A DNA stretch of 64,000 bases from Planomonospora sp. ID67723 (GCF_015711605.1 NZ_JABTEZ010000003.1:310001-374000), one strand, 5' to 3'. Shown: positions 9,052 through 18,980, counted from the first letter of the stretch. Notes: generated from the sequence alone by a model not told the origin. Numbers and translations are program-made.

Positions 9052-10088
9052 CAGGCTGCTGCTCCCAGGGTGAGGCCGATCGAGACCGCGGCGGTGGCCG
9101 CGCGGACCGGGTCGAGGCTGTCGTGCTTGTCGCGGCGGCCGCGGCGCGTGCGCACGGTGGGGTCGACGAAGGACACCTCGATGCCGAGCTGGGCGTGCAG
9201 GACCTCGACGAGGCCGGGCATCAGGGCGCCGCCCCCGGAGAGCACCACCCGCGCGACCCGGGTGGGCCGGTTGCCGGAGCCGAGGTAGGCGAAGGAGTTG
9301 CGGATCTCGTTGACGAGGGGCCGGGCGGCCTCGCGGATCACCTCGGCGTTCTCGGCGTTCTCGGCGGGCTGGTCGCTGCGGAGGCCGACGCGGCACTTGA
9401 GGTCCTCGGCCTGCCACGGGTCGATGCCGAGCTGGGCCGCGACGGTCTCGGTGACCTCGGCGCCGCCCCGGGGGATGGTCCGGACGATCAGCGGCACGCC
9501 GTCGGTGTGGACGACGACGATCGTCGTCCGGGCGCCGAGGTCGATGATGGCCTCGACCTGCGAGTCCAGGCGGGCGGCGGCGCGCAGCAGCGCGAAGGAG
9601 GCGAGGTCCACGCGGGCGACGTGCAGCCCGGCCTGCTCGACGGCGTGCACGGCGGTGGTGACGACGTCCTTCGGGGCGGCGACCAGCAGCCCGCGCACCG
9701 TCTCCTGCTCGCCCGCGTCCTCCAGAGGGAAGAAGTCGAGCAGGGAGCGCTCGACCGGCAGCGGCAGCGCGTCGCGCACCTGGAACGGCAGGGAGGGCCG
9801 CATCTCGCGGGCCGGCAGGTTGTTGACCGACATCTCGCGGACCACGACCTGGGGGGTGGTCACGCCGAGCACGACCTTGCGGCTGCGGAACTTCGTCGCC
9901 GACCAGAGCCGCTTCAGCTCGGTGGTGACGGCCTTGGCGTCGTGGATGACGCCGCCCTGCACGGCGCCCGGCGGTAGCGGGACCGCCCCGATGTTCGTGA
10001 TGACCGGGCCGTCCTTGCCGCGAGTGGTCTCCACCGCGCGGATGGACGTCGAACCGATGTCCAGTCCGATGGGGTTGACGGCGGCCAT
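9051..10088 (-). CDS. pilM: Type IV pilus assembly ATPase-like protein PilM
   Basis: The 345-residue protein has the actin-like fold of PilM: PIGLDIGSTSIRAVE at the N-terminus (phosphate-1 loop), IDLGARTT in the middle and VVLSGGGALMPGL near the C-terminus. PilM binds the PilN tail at the cytoplasmic face of the membrane. The start ATG at 10088 lies 76 bases downstream of pilD. The stop codon overlaps the pilN start. Confidence 0.88.
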   Translation of the reverse strand: MAAVNPIGLDIGSTSIRAVETTRGKDGPVITNIGAVPLPPGAVQGGVIHDAKAVTTELKRLWSATKFRSRKVVLGVTTPQVVVREMSVNNLPAREMRPSLPFQVRDALPLPVERSLLDFFPLEDAGEQETVRGLLVAAPKDVVTTAVHAVEQAGLHVARVDLASFALLRAAARLDSQVEAIIDLGARTTIVVVHTDGVPLIVRTIPRGGAEVTETVAAQLGIDPWQAEDLKCRVGLRSDQPAENAENAEVIREAARPLVNEIRNSFAYLGSGNRPTRVARVVLSGGGALMPGLVEVLHAQLGIEVSFVDPTVRTRRGRRDKHDSLDPVRAATAAVSIGLTLGAAA

Positions 10089-10164
10089 CAGGTGCTCCTC
10101 GTGGTCAGGGTCGTCGGCGGCAGGGTTGTCGGCAGGGTCGTCGAAGTCGTCATGGCGGGCGGGG

Positions 10165-10953
10165 TCAGGCGGACGGCGTGAGCAGGCCGACGTACCAGGC
10201 GGCGATCGGCCCGGCGGCGAACACCGCGAGCAGGGCGCCGGCGAGCATGGCGGGGCCGAACGGCATGGCGGTCTTGCGACCGGCTCTGCCGGCGGCCAGC
10301 AGCGCCGTCCCGGCGAGCCCGCCGAGCAGGAAGGCGGCGAACGTGCCGATGACGACCGCGCTCCAGCCCAGCCAGCCGAGGTAGAGGCCGAGTAGTCCGG
10401 CGAGTTTCACGTCGCCGAAGCCCATCCCCCCCGGGTAGATCCAGGCGAGCGCGAAGTAGAAGGCGAACAGCACGGCCATCGCGGCCAGGCCGCGCAGGGC
10501 CGGAGTCCAGTCGGCGCCGGTGACGGCCGCGGGGGCCAGCAGCAGGGCGCCGACGGCGTACGACGGCTTGACGATGGCGTCCGGCAGCCGGTGCACATCA
10601 AAGTCGATCATGGAGAGGGCCACCGCGACCGCCGCCAGGTAGAGGTAGGCGGGCAGTTCCGGGGTGACCCCGAACCGGGCGGTCACCGCGGCGAACAGCA
10701 CCGCGGTGGCCAGCTCGACCAGGGGGTACCGGGCGCTGATCGGCTCGCGGCAGGCGGCGCACCGGCCGCGCAGCGCGAGCCAGCTCAGCACCGGTACGTT
10801 CTGCCAGGGCCGGACGGCCGCGGCGCAGTGCGGGCAGTGCGAGCCGGGCCGCAGCAGCGACTCGGCCCGCGGGACCCGGTGGATGACCACGTTCAGGAAG
10901 GAGCCGACCAGCAGGCCGAGCACTCCGGCCAGTACGAGCACGAGTGTGTCCAT
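10165..10953 (-). CDS. pilD: Prepilin peptidase / N-methyltransferase (A24)
   Basis: The 262-residue membrane protein has the full two-domain architecture. An N-terminal methyltransferase-type segment with two CxxC pairs (CPHC and CAAC) is followed by the aspartate protease core with IDFDVHRLPD and GFGDVKL, which carry the two catalytic aspartates. Eight or so hydrophobic segments are visible. It would cleave the leaders of the PilA-type precursors in this cluster after glycine and methylate the new N-terminus. It lies downstream of pilA, beyond a hairpin that could reduce its transcription relative to the pilin. Confidence 0.92.
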   Translation of the reverse strand: MDTLVLVLAGVLGLLVGSFLNVVIHRVPRAESLLRPGSHCPHCAAAVRPWQNVPVLSWLALRGRCAACREPISARYPLVELATAVLFAAVTARFGVTPELPAYLYLAAVAVALSMIDFDVHRLPDAIVKPSYAVGALLLAPAAVTGADWTPALRGLAAMAVLFAFYFALAWIYPGGMGFGDVKLAGLLGLYLGWLGWSAVVIGTFAAFLLGGLAGTALLAAGRAGRKTAMPFGPAMLAGALLAVFAAGPIAAWYVGLLTPSA

Positions 10954-11010
10954 CGAGGTCTCTCCTTCCTGTCAGTGGGCTCAAAGAGATTCGCCGAGGT
11001 GGCGGGGTTT

Positions 11011-11047
11011 CCGGCGGGACGGCACGGTCTGCGTTCCGTCCCGCCGG
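11011..11047 (-). terminator. Hairpin just after pilA
   Basis: Arms CCGGCGGGACGG (11011-11022) and CCGTCCCGCCGG (11036-11047) pair over 12 bases around a 13-base loop. It starts seven bases after the pilA stop codon in the direction of transcription and before pilD. There is no clear T-run, as is common in actinobacteria. It could be a partial terminator or an RNA-stabilising stem giving much more pilA message than pilD message. Confidence 0.6.
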
Positions 11048-11053
11048 GCGAGA

Positions 11054-11515
11054 TCACGCCTTGCAGGTAGCGATCTTGGCGTTGGTCACCGCTTCGACCG
11101 AACCACCCTTGGTGTTGTCGTACACGTACACCGCACCCGAGCCGGTGCCGTTGGTGGCGCAGATCAGGTAGTCAGTGTTGCTAACCTTGAGGTAGTTCAG
11201 CTCGGTACCAGCAGAGATGCTCACCTTCTGTGCGGTGCTACCACTCCCGAGGGTGAAGACTCCCTTTGCGGGCGCCGCCAGGCCATCCGGGTACTTGTTG
11301 CCGTTCACCGTGTAGTAGCTCTCCACGGCGGTGATGGCGCCGCGCACGTCGGACTGCGCCGACTTGTCGGCCGCGCCCTCGCGGTAGTTCATGTAGACCG
11401 GGATCGCGATGGCGACGAGGACGCCGATGATCACGACGACCACCAGCAGCTCGATCAGGGTGAAGCCGCGGTCGCCGTGCGCGCGCTTCTGCAGACGCCG
11501 GAGCGTTGCGTTCAT
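11054..11515 (-). CDS. pilA: Major type IV pilin PilA
   Basis: The 153-residue precursor has a 17-residue basic leader ending GDRG, then FTLIELLVVVVIIGVLVAIAIPVY, a classic pilin helix with Glu5. The mature domain is about 136 residues and has two cysteines (ICATNG and TCKA at the extreme C-terminus) that would close a D-loop disulphide. The start ATG is preceded by AGGAGT at a good distance; an upstream in-frame start would destroy the leader. Its own 115-base upstream gap after pilC probably holds a promoter. Confidence 0.93.
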   Translation of the reverse strand: MNATLRRLQKRAHGDRGFTLIELLVVVVIIGVLVAIAIPVYMNYREGAADKSAQSDVRGAITAVESYYTVNGNKYPDGLAAPAKGVFTLGSGSTAQKVSISAGTELNYLKVSNTDYLICATNGTGSGAVYVYDNTKGGSVEAVTNAKIATCKA

Positions 11516-11630
11516 GGTGAGACTCCTGTACTCATTTTGGTGGAAAGTGGCGCTCAGGCGGTCGCCCGGCGCCGAACCGGCCCGGAGGCCGGTCATTTCC
11601 GTGGCGCGCACGGAAAGTTCTTGGGGTCAG

Positions 11631-12860
11631 TCAGTTCTGGATGTTCTGGTAGATCGTGAACATCGGCAGGTAGAGGCAGACGACCATTCCGCCGACCACG
11701 ACACCCATGACGATGACCATGAGCGGTTCGATCGCCGCGGTCAGGGACTCCGCCGCGGTATCAACCTCTCTGTCATAGAAATCGGCAACCTTGTCGAGCA
11801 TCTGACTGATTTGTCCACTTTCTTCGCCGACTTCGACCATCTGAGCGACCATGCGCGGGAAGATGGCGTGCTTGCTGAGTTGTGTGGACATGGGCTGGCC
11901 GTCGCGCACCGCCGACTGCAGGTCCTTCATCGCCTCGGCGATGACCGCGCTGCCGGTGGTCGCGCCGACCACGTCGAGGGCCTGCATCACCGGCACGCCG
12001 GCCCCGAGCAGGGTGCCGAGGTTGCGGGAGAACCGGCTGATGGCGATTTTCGCGAACAGCTTCCCGAAGACCGGCAGGCGCAGCTTCAGCTTGTCGAACG
12101 CCAGCCGCAGCGCCGGTCTGTTCCGCAGTTCCCTGCGGAACAGCACGGTCCCGCCGATGACGACGGCGACGAACAGCGGTCCCGACCAGGCCAGGCTGTG
12201 GCTGGCGGTGACGAGGATCTGCGTCGGCAACGGCAGCTCGCCGCCGAACTGTTTGAACATCCCCTCGAAGACCGGGACGATGAAGGCCAGCACGCCGGCG
12301 ACGAGGAACCCGGTGAAGATCAGGACGATGACCGGGTAGGTCATCGCTCCCTTGATCTTGCCACGCAGCGAGGCGTCCTTCTCGAAGTTGACGGCGATGC
12401 GTTCCAGGGCGTTGTCGAGGAAGCCGCCGGCCTCTCCGGCCCGCACCAGCGCGACCATGAGCGTCGGGAAGATCTTGGGATGCTTGCCGAGGGCGCCGGA
12501 GAGCGAGATGCCGCCCTCGATGTCCATCCGCACCTCGCTGATCGCCTTCTTCAGCGAGGGCTTGGTCGCCTGGTCCTCCAGGACCGTCAGCGAGCGCATC
12601 AGCGACATGCCGGAGGCGGTCATGGTCGCGAACTGGCGGGCGAAGACCGCCAGGTCCTTGAGGGTGGTGCGGCTGCCCAGACCTGGGATGGTGATCTCCC
12701 GCCGGAGCAGCGAGCCGCCCTCGGTGATCGACACCGGTGTGAGGCCCTGCTGGCGCAGGTGCTGGGCGGCGGCGGCCTCGTTGGCGGCCTCGACCGTGCC
12801 CTTGGCGCGCTTGCCGTCGCGGTCGATGGTCTGGTACTCGAATGTCTTGGTGACCGGCAT
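11631..12860 (-). CDS. pilC: Type IV pilus inner-membrane platform protein PilC
   Basis: The 409-residue protein has two copies of the T2SF domain: the first begins near LAVFARQFATMTASGMSL and the second near ISRFSRNLGTLLGAGVP, each with the conserved GEESG/GEAGG motif, and three membrane helices. This is the normal PilC length and layout; it connects the motor ATPases to the pilus base. The ATG lies two bases after pilT. The reading frame is open for a further 2 kb upstream, but this is only the shadow of pilT and pilB. Confidence 0.93.
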   Translation of the reverse strand: MPVTKTFEYQTIDRDGKRAKGTVEAANEAAAAQHLRQQGLTPVSITEGGSLLRREITIPGLGSRTTLKDLAVFARQFATMTASGMSLMRSLTVLEDQATKPSLKKAISEVRMDIEGGISLSGALGKHPKIFPTLMVALVRAGEAGGFLDNALERIAVNFEKDASLRGKIKGAMTYPVIVLIFTGFLVAGVLAFIVPVFEGMFKQFGGELPLPTQILVTASHSLAWSGPLFVAVVIGGTVLFRRELRNRPALRLAFDKLKLRLPVFGKLFAKIAISRFSRNLGTLLGAGVPVMQALDVVGATTGSAVIAEAMKDLQSAVRDGQPMSTQLSKHAIFPRMVAQMVEVGEESGQISQMLDKVADFYDREVDTAAESLTAAIEPLMVIVMGVVVGGMVVCLYLPMFTIYQNIQN

Positions 12861-12862
12861 GG

Positions 12863-13978
12863 TCACGCCCTCCCGACGAGGCGCTTGAACTCCTCCGCCG
12901 AGTGGCAGATGTCCAGCGCGTGTTCGAAGGTGATGAGCCGTCCCCGGACCCGCTCGGCCAGGTGCTGGTCGAACGAGATCATGCCGCCGCTCCCGCCGGA
13001 CTGCATGAAGGACGGGATCTGGTGGTTCTTCCCCTCGCGGATGAGGTTGCGGATGGCGGGGGTGGCGACCATGATCTCCGCGACGACCGCGCGGCCGGCG
13101 CCGTCCGCCCGCGGGGCCAGCGCCTGGGTGACGACGCCCTGCAACGCCGTGGAGAGCTGGGTGCGGATCTGCTGCTGCTGGTGCGGCGGGAAGATGTCGA
13201 TGACGCGGTCGACCGTCTGCGCGGCGCTCTGCGTGTGCAGGGTGGCCAGGACGAGGTGGCCGGTCTCCGCGGCGGCCAGCGCGGTGGCGGTCGTCTCCAG
13301 GTCGCGCAGCTCGCCGACAAGGATGATGTCGGGATCCTGGCGCAGCGCGTGCTTGAGCGCCTGGGAGAACGAGGAGGTGTCCGCGCCGACCTCGCGCTGG
13401 TTGACGATGCAGCGCTTGTGCGGGTGGAGGAACTCGATCGGGTCCTCGATGGTGACGATGTGCCCCGAACGGGTGCGGTTGGCCAGGTCGACCAGGCCGG
13501 CCAGCGTGGAGGTCTTGCCCGAGCCGGTGGGCCCGGTCACCAGCACCAGCCCCCGGGGCAGGTGGGCGAACCTCGCCACCGAGTCCGGCAGGCCCAGCTC
13601 CTCCAGCGGCTTGATCTCGTGCGGGATGGCCCGGAAGGCCGCGCCGTACGAGCCGCGCTGCTGGTAGAAGTTGGCGCGGAAGCGGGAGACGCCCTCGATG
13701 CTGTAGGCGACGTCGAGCTCCTGATCCCGCTCGAAGCGCGCCCACTGGGCCTCGTTCACCGCCCCGCGCAGCAGCATCGCCGTGTCGCTCGGGGAGAGGC
13801 TGCCGAAATGCTGCAGCTGGAGCAGTCTGCCGTCCACCCGGATCGCGGGCGGCGCGCCCGCCGTCAGATGCAGGTCCGAGCCGCGTTCGTCGACCAGGGA
13901 CACAAGCATCGCGTTGAGCGTTCTGCGCGCCTCGCCGAAGGCGTCCTTCAGGTGCCCGAGCGGATGAACCGCCTCCAT
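12863..13978 (-). CDS. pilT: Pilus retraction ATPase PilT
   Basis: The 371-residue protein has the Walker A motif GPTGSGKTST, the Asp box TIEDPIEF, the Walker B region DIILVGELRDLET and the His box ATLHTQSA. Near the C-terminus is AIRNLIREGK, the PilT retraction motif that separates it from PilB. The presence of PilT suggests a retractable, twitching-type pilus rather than a pure secretion pseudopilus. Upstream of its ribosome-binding site AAGGAGA is an inverted repeat listed separately. Confidence 0.94.
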   Translation of the reverse strand: MEAVHPLGHLKDAFGEARRTLNAMLVSLVDERGSDLHLTAGAPPAIRVDGRLLQLQHFGSLSPSDTAMLLRGAVNEAQWARFERDQELDVAYSIEGVSRFRANFYQQRGSYGAAFRAIPHEIKPLEELGLPDSVARFAHLPRGLVLVTGPTGSGKTSTLAGLVDLANRTRSGHIVTIEDPIEFLHPHKRCIVNQREVGADTSSFSQALKHALRQDPDIILVGELRDLETTATALAAAETGHLVLATLHTQSAAQTVDRVIDIFPPHQQQQIRTQLSTALQGVVTQALAPRADGAGRAVVAEIMVATPAIRNLIREGKNHQIPSFMQSGGSGGMISFDQHLAERVRGRLITFEHALDICHSAEEFKRLVGRA

Positions 13979-13991
13979 GGGAAATCTCCTT

Positions 13992-14010
13992 GCCGTTACC
14001 GAGTAACGGC
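13992..14010. promoter_or_regulatory. Inverted repeat directly upstream of pilT
   Basis: GCCGTTAC (13992-13999) and GTAACGGC (14003-14010) are perfect eight-base arms with a three-base spacer. The repeat ends 14 bases before the pilT start codon and abuts its ribosome-binding site. It could be an operator or an RNA hairpin controlling pilT translation. A second short palindrome, TATTCCGGAATA, lies at 14044-14055 in the same pilB-pilT gap. Confidence 0.45.
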
Positions 14011-14161
14011 CTGTTCGGCCGTATGTGTTCAGATATGAGGTGATATTCCGGAATAGTCCTGCCGCTGATCGCCAGGTCCGCCGTGTGCCGCCTCGGCGCT
14101 ACGGGCGCGCCGTACCGCCGCGCCGTGTCCCGCGCCCCGGCCCGGGATGCCGTGTCCACGG

Positions 14162-15838
14162 TCAGATCGCGACGCGCAGGACCTCCGGGAGCGAGGTCTG
14201 GCCCTCGGCCGCCTTGGCCAGGCCGTCCAGGCGGAGCGGGCGCATGCCCTGGGCCTCGGCGACCCGCTGCACCTCGTTGGCGGAGGCGCGCTGGATGGTG
14301 AGGCCCTCGATCTCCGAGGACATCGGCATGACCTCGTGCAGGGCGATCCGGCCGCGGTAGCCGGTGTTGGCGCAGTTGCGGCAGCCCGCCGGCTTCCACA
14401 GGCGCTCCGGGCGGGGCAGCTCGCCGAAGGGCCAGCGGGCCCCGGCCAGCTCGGACTCGGCCGGGACGTACTCCTGCTTGCACCAGTCGCACAACCGCCG
14501 CGCGAGCCGCTGGGCCAGCACGCAGTCGACCGACGAGCCGACGAGGAACGGCTCGATGCCCATCTCGGTCAGCCGGACGACCGCGCTGGGCGCGTCGTTG
14601 GTGTGCAGGGTGGAGAGCACGAGGTGGCCGGTGAGAGCGGCTTCGACGGCGAGCTGCGCGGTGGCCCGGTCGCGGATCTCGCCGATCAGCACGACGTCGG
14701 GGTCCGAGCGCAGGATCGCCGGGAGCACGGCCGCGAAGGTCAGCCCGGCCTTGTGGTCGACCTGCACCTGGTTGATGCCGGGCAGCCGGTACTCGACCGG
14801 GTCCTCGACGGTGATGATGTTGACGGTGGGCTTGCTGATCGACGCGAGGGTGGCGTAGAGGGTGGTCGACTTGCCGGAGCCGGTCGGCCCGGTCACCAGC
14901 ACCATGCCGTGCGGCTTGGTGAAGGAGCCGGAGAAGCGCCGGTGGTTCTCCTCGGTGAAGCCGAGGTTGTCGAGCTCGAGGTTGATGCCGCCGGTGTCGA
15001 GGACCCGCAGCACGATCTTCTCGCCCCACACCGTGGGCAGGGTGGCGGTCCGCAGGTCGACCTTCCGGCCGTTGATCATGACGGTGATGCGTCCGTTCTG
15101 CGGGATCCGGCGCTCGGTGATGTCGACGCCCGACATGATCTTCAGTCGGGAGATGAGAGCCGACTGCACGTGCCGGGGCACGGTGTCGATCTCGTGCAGC
15201 ACGCCGTCGATGCGGTAGCGCACCCGCAGGTCGTGCTCGGTCGGCTCCAGGTGCAGGTCCGAGGCGCGGTTCTGGATGCCCTGCTCCAGCAGAGAGTTGA
15301 CGTACCGGACGATCGGCGCGTCCTCCTCGACGGAGTTCAGGTTCGACACCGCAGCCTCGGCCGCCTGCTCGGCGCGGAGCGCCTCGGCGACGTCGCCGAG
15401 GTCGTTCTCCTCGCGCTTGAGCTTGTCCATGATGCGGCGCAGCTCGCTGCGGGCCACCACGACCGGCCGGACCGTCAGCCCGGTCGCCGCGCGCACGTCG
15501 TCGAGCGCGACCACGTCGCCCGGGTCGGTGATGCCGACGGTGATCTCGTTCTCGTTCAGCGAGAGGCCGAGGACGCGGTGGCGCAGCGTCAGGGCGAGCG
15601 GGATCTTGGAGATCGCGGCCGGGTCGATCGGGTAGCCGACCAGGTCGACGCTCTTGATCCCGTACATGTCCGCGGAGGCCTCGGTGAGCTGGACCTCCGT
15701 GACGACGTTGTCGTTGATGAGCACCGCGCGCAGGGAGCGCCCGGTACGCTCGGCCTCCTCCGCCGCTCGCTCGAGCGCCTGCGGGTCGGCGCCCCGCTGC
15801 TTCAGCGCGTCGATCAGCGGAGAGAAGATCTGGTTCAT
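14162..15838 (-). CDS. pilB: Pilus extension ATPase PilB
   Basis: The 558-residue protein has an N-terminal MshEN-type domain (about 1-150) and a C-terminal secretion ATPase core with GPTGSGKSTT, TVEDPVEYRL, DVVLIGEIRD and STLHTNDA. Between Walker B and the C-terminus is the four-cysteine zinc site CDWCKQ and CRNCANTGYRG typical of PilB. The ATG at 15838 is preceded by AGGGGTGAC. It is the first gene of the pilus cluster on this strand and is divergent from recQ, so the cluster promoter should lie between 15839 and 16031. Confidence 0.94.
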   Translation of the reverse strand: MNQIFSPLIDALKQRGADPQALERAAEEAERTGRSLRAVLINDNVVTEVQLTEASADMYGIKSVDLVGYPIDPAAISKIPLALTLRHRVLGLSLNENEITVGITDPGDVVALDDVRAATGLTVRPVVVARSELRRIMDKLKREENDLGDVAEALRAEQAAEAAVSNLNSVEEDAPIVRYVNSLLEQGIQNRASDLHLEPTEHDLRVRYRIDGVLHEIDTVPRHVQSALISRLKIMSGVDITERRIPQNGRITVMINGRKVDLRTATLPTVWGEKIVLRVLDTGGINLELDNLGFTEENHRRFSGSFTKPHGMVLVTGPTGSGKSTTLYATLASISKPTVNIITVEDPVEYRLPGINQVQVDHKAGLTFAAVLPAILRSDPDVVLIGEIRDRATAQLAVEAALTGHLVLSTLHTNDAPSAVVRLTEMGIEPFLVGSSVDCVLAQRLARRLCDWCKQEYVPAESELAGARWPFGELPRPERLWKPAGCRNCANTGYRGRIALHEVMPMSSEIEGLTIQRASANEVQRVAEAQGMRPLRLDGLAKAAEGQTSLPEVLRVAI

Positions 15839-16031
15839 GTCACCCCTACGGCAGCCTGTCTCCGGACGTGTCCCGTCCTGAGGTCTCATCGGCCGCCAGG
15901 GGCGCTACCTGAGCTACTTCCGCGGGCCGGGGCCGGAGTGGGCACGATCACAACCCCACGATCACGACCCCCGGGAACCCCGGCGCGCGGGACGCCGGGC
16001 GGGAGGTTCCCGATCCTCCTAGAATGACCCG

Positions 16032-17879
16032 ATGGCTTCCCCCCAGAGCGGACCCGAGGCGGATGACGCCTCTCGCGTGCTGCGCCGGATCTTCGGGTAC
16101 GACACGTTCCGGGAAGGGCAACGGGAGATCATCGATCACGTCGTCGCCGGCGGCGACGCGCTCGTGCTCATGCCCACCGGCGGCGGCAAGTCGCTGTGCT
16201 ACCAGATCCCCGCGCTCGTGCGCGAGGGCACCGGCGTCGTCGTCTCGCCGCTCATCGCGCTCATGCAGGACCAGGTCGACGCGCTGCGGGCGCTCGGGGT
16301 GCGGGCGGGCTTCCTCAACTCCACCCAGGAGCCGGACGAGCGCCGCGAGGTCGAGTCCGCCTTCCTCGCCGGCGAGCTGGACCTGCTCTACCTCGCCCCC
16401 GAACGCCTGCGGGCCCCCGCGACGCTGAGCCTGCTCGACCGGGGCGCGATCGCGCTGTTCGCCATCGACGAGGCGCACTGCGTCGCCCAGTGGGGGCACG
16501 ATTTCCGCCCCGACTACCTGGCCCTGTCCGCGCTGCACGAGCGCTGGCCCGCCGTGCCCCGCATCGCGCTGACCGCGACCGCCACCGAGGCCACCCACGC
16601 CGAGATCGCCTCCCGGCTGAACCTCCGGGAGGCCCGCCACTTCGTGGCGAGCTTCGACCGGCCGAACATCCGGTACCGCATCGCGCCGAAGAAGGAGCCC
16701 AAGCGGCAGCTGCTGAAACTGCTGCGCACCGAGCACCCCGGGGACGCGGGCATCGTCTACTGCCTGTCGCGGGCCTCCGTCGAGAAGATCGCCGCTTTCC
16801 TGACGGAGAACGGGATCGAGGCGCTGCCGTACCACGCGGGGCTCGACGCGCGGACCCGGGCCGCCCACCAGGCCCGCTTCCTGCGCGAGGACGGCCTCGT
16901 CATGGTCGCCACCATCGCGTTCGGGATGGGCATCGACAAGCCGGACGTGCGCTTCGTCGCCCACCTCGACCTGCCCAAGTCCGTGGAGGGCTACTACCAG
17001 GAGACCGGTCGGGCCGGGCGAGACGGCCTGCCCTCCACCGCGTGGCTGGTCTACGGGCTCCAGGACGTCGTGCAGCAGCGCAGGATGATCGAGACCTCCG
17101 AAGGCGACGACACCCACCGCCGCCGCCTGGGCACCCACCTCGACGCCATGCTGGCCCTGTGTGAGACGGTCGAGTGCCGGCGCGCGCGGCTGCTCGCCTA
17201 CTTCGGCCAGCAGGGAGCCGCCTCCTGCGGCAACTGCGACACCTGCCTGTCGCCGCCGGAGACCTGGGACGGCACCGTCGCCGCCCAGAAGATCCTCTCG
17301 ACCGTGCTCCGGCTCCGGCGCGAGCGGCGGCAGAGCTTCGGCGCGGGACAGATCATCGACATCCTGCTGGGCAGGAAGACCGAGAAGGTCGTCCAGCACG
17401 ACCACGCCGCCCTGACGGTGTTCGGCATCGGCACCGAGCTGAACGAGTCGGAGTGGCGGGGCGTGGTGCGCCAGATGCTGGCCCAGGGACTGCTGGCCGT
17501 CGAGGGCGACTACGGCACGCTGTCGCTCACCGACGCCAGCGCCGAGGTGCTGGCCCGGCGGCGCCAGGTCACGCTGCGGCGCGAGCCCGAGCGGACGGCG
17601 CGCTCCGAGCCGGCGGACAGGACCGCAGGCCCCCGCCGCACGGCCCCCGCCGACCTGCCCGAGGAGGCACTGCCGGTCTTCGAACGGCTCCGCGCCTGGC
17701 GGGCCGCGACCGCGAGGGAGCAGGGACTGCCCGCTTACATGATCTTCCACGACGCGACCCTGCGCCAGATCGCGGCCGAGCACCCGTCGACCCTGGCCGA
17801 GCTGGGCGAGGTGAGCGGCGTCGGCGAGAACAAGCTGGCCAAGTACGGCGAGCAGATCCTCCGGGAGCTCGTCAGCTGA
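16032..17879 (+). CDS. recQ: ATP-dependent DNA helicase RecQ
   Basis: The 615-residue protein has the RecQ helicase core: MPTGGGKS (Walker A, about residue 55), IDEAHC, SQ-type motifs, and the aromatic-rich loop [14 protein letters not shown] RecQ-C-terminal zinc region follows with CGNCDTC, then a winged helix, and an HRDC domain at about 535-610 ([13 protein letters not shown]). It unwinds DNA during recombination and repair. No ribosome-binding site precedes the ATG. TAGAAT at 16020-16025 is placed so that transcription would begin at or next to the ATG, suggesting a leaderless message. Confidence 0.93.
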   Translation: MASPQSGPEADDASRVLRRIFGYDTFREGQREIIDHVVAGGDALVLMPTGGGKSLCYQIPALVREGTGVVVSPLIALMQDQVDALRALGVRAGFLNSTQEPDERREVESAFLAGELDLLYLAPERLRAPATLSLLDRGAIALFAIDEAHCVAQWGHDFRPDYLALSALHERWPAVPRIALTATATEATHAEIASRLNLREARHFVASFDRPNIRYRIAPKKEPKRQLLKLLRTEHPGDAGIVYCLSRASVEKIAAFLTENGIEALPYHAGLDARTRAAHQARFLREDGLVMVATIAFGMGIDKPDVRFVAHLDLPKSVEGYYQETGRAGRDGLPSTAWLVYGLQDVVQQRRMIETSEGDDTHRRRLGTHLDAMLALCETVECRRARLLAYFGQQGAASCGNCDTCLSPPETWDGTVAAQKILSTVLRLRRERRQSFGAGQIIDILLGRKTEKVVQHDHAALTVFGIGTELNESEWRGVVRQMLAQGLLAVEGDYGTLSLTDASAEVLARRRQVTLRREPERTARSEPADRTAGPRRTAPADLPEEALPVFERLRAWRAATAREQGLPAYMIFHDATLRQIAAEHPSTLAELGEVSGVGENKLAKYGEQILRELVS

Positions 17880-18393
17880 ACGCGTCGCAGCGGCCCGACC
17901 AGATCCGCAGCCCCTTGTCCCGCGCCTTCGCCTGCTCGGTCCGCATCACCCTGATGTACCTGTCGTTGGACCGGTAGAGCAGGGCCTTGGCGAATCCGTG
18001 GCGGATGAGGTTGCGGCTCACGGACACGCCCTCTCGGTTCCAGACGTAGAAGAGGCGGCGCCCGTAGTGGTCCTTGACGTCTTCGTCCCGTAGCAGGTAG
18101 ACGGCCTTCCCGACGGGCAGGAGCCGGCGGGTGCGCTCCGTGGCGGCCTCGAACCAGCACCGGCCGCGCTCGGGGGTGTCGGGTCCCAGGAAACGGACCC
18201 GGACGACCGGGCCGTCCTTGCGGAGCCGGACCTCGATCGTGTCGCCGTCCACGATCCGCACGACGGTCGCCTTCCTGACGGCCTTCGGCAGGCCGGACGG
18301 GGCGGCGGAGGCCGGCGCGGCCGTCAGGACGGTCAGGGGAACGGCGGTGAGGACGGCGCAGGCCGGCAGGGACAGGCGAAGGAGACGTCTCAC
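17872..18393 (-). CDS. Secreted thermonuclease-like (SNase) protein
   Basis: Starting at GTG 18393, which is preceded by GAAAGG, the 173-residue protein begins with a signal peptide (basic start, hydrophobic core, AAPASAAPS cleavage region) and then an SNase-like domain with [26 protein letters not shown] and YGRRLFYVW. Staphylococcal nuclease uses the equivalent aspartates and arginines for calcium-dependent cleavage of DNA and RNA. Length fits the family. An ATG at 18444 would add 17 residues before the signal peptide and is less likely. Its last eight bases overlap the end of recQ in convergent orientation. Confidence 0.82.
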   Translation of the reverse strand: MRRLLRLSLPACAVLTAVPLTVLTAAPASAAPSGLPKAVRKATVVRIVDGDTIEVRLRKDGPVVRVRFLGPDTPERGRCWFEAATERTRRLLPVGKAVYLLRDEDVKDHYGRRLFYVWNREGVSVSRNLIRHGFAKALLYRSNDRYIRVMRTEQAKARDKGLRIWSGRCDAFS

Positions 18394-18581
18394 GGAGGAC
18401 CTTTCGCTCACGGGACGGGTGATCGGGTACGGCAGGCGGTGCAAGACCCGTACCCCGGCTGTTCACCCGGGTAATCACCGCGTTCGGTGAAGTAATCCCC
18501 GGATTCCCCGCGTCTCCCGGGGCCCGATGGGGTCAGGGCACGGCGTCGCGGATGCCGGCCGGGCGGAGGAGGGCGGTGGAC

Positions 18582-18962
18582 TCACGCCGCCAGGACGGCG
18601 GTCAGGGCGACCAGCGGGGGCAGGATCTGGATCCCGGCGGCGCGCAGGAACCGGCGGTCGGTGACGATCAGCACCGCTCCCGCGCCCACCATGCAGGCGG
18701 CGGCGAACCCGATCAGCGTGGCACCGGCCACCGGTCGCCCCAGCGTGCCGGCCGCCACCCCGGCCAGCGCGCCGAGCGCCAGGAACAGGTTGTAGAAGCC
18801 CTGGTTGAACGCCATGGGCCGGATGACGTCCGCGTCGCGCTGCGATGCGACGAGGAAGCGCCGCCAGACCTCCGGCCGGGTGAAGCGCAGGCTCTCCATG
18901 ACGAAGAACCCGATGTGGACGAGGGCGGCGACGACCGCGGCCACGTATGCGACGACGAACAT
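18582..18962 (-). CDS. DUF1304 family small membrane protein
   Basis: The 126-residue protein has four hydrophobic helices and conserved features of DUF1304 proteins: an N-terminal helix ending HIGFFVMESLRF, then RPMAFNQGFYNLFLALGA. The biochemical role of the family is unknown. The ATG at 18962 follows a strong GTGGAGG. The upstream region carries two operator-like repeats, so it is probably repressor controlled. Confidence 0.8.
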   Translation of the reverse strand: MFVVAYVAAVVAALVHIGFFVMESLRFTRPEVWRRFLVASQRDADVIRPMAFNQGFYNLFLALGALAGVAAGTLGRPVAGATLIGFAAACMVGAGAVLIVTDRRFLRAAGIQILPPLVALTAVLAA

Positions 18963-18980
18963 GGGATGCCTCCACGAGTT

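Noticed and set aside
11631-15029. A 1132-codon minus-strand reading frame read as one protein
   Set aside because: Only its last 409 codons (pilC) are real; the rest is an out-of-frame copy of pilT and pilB.
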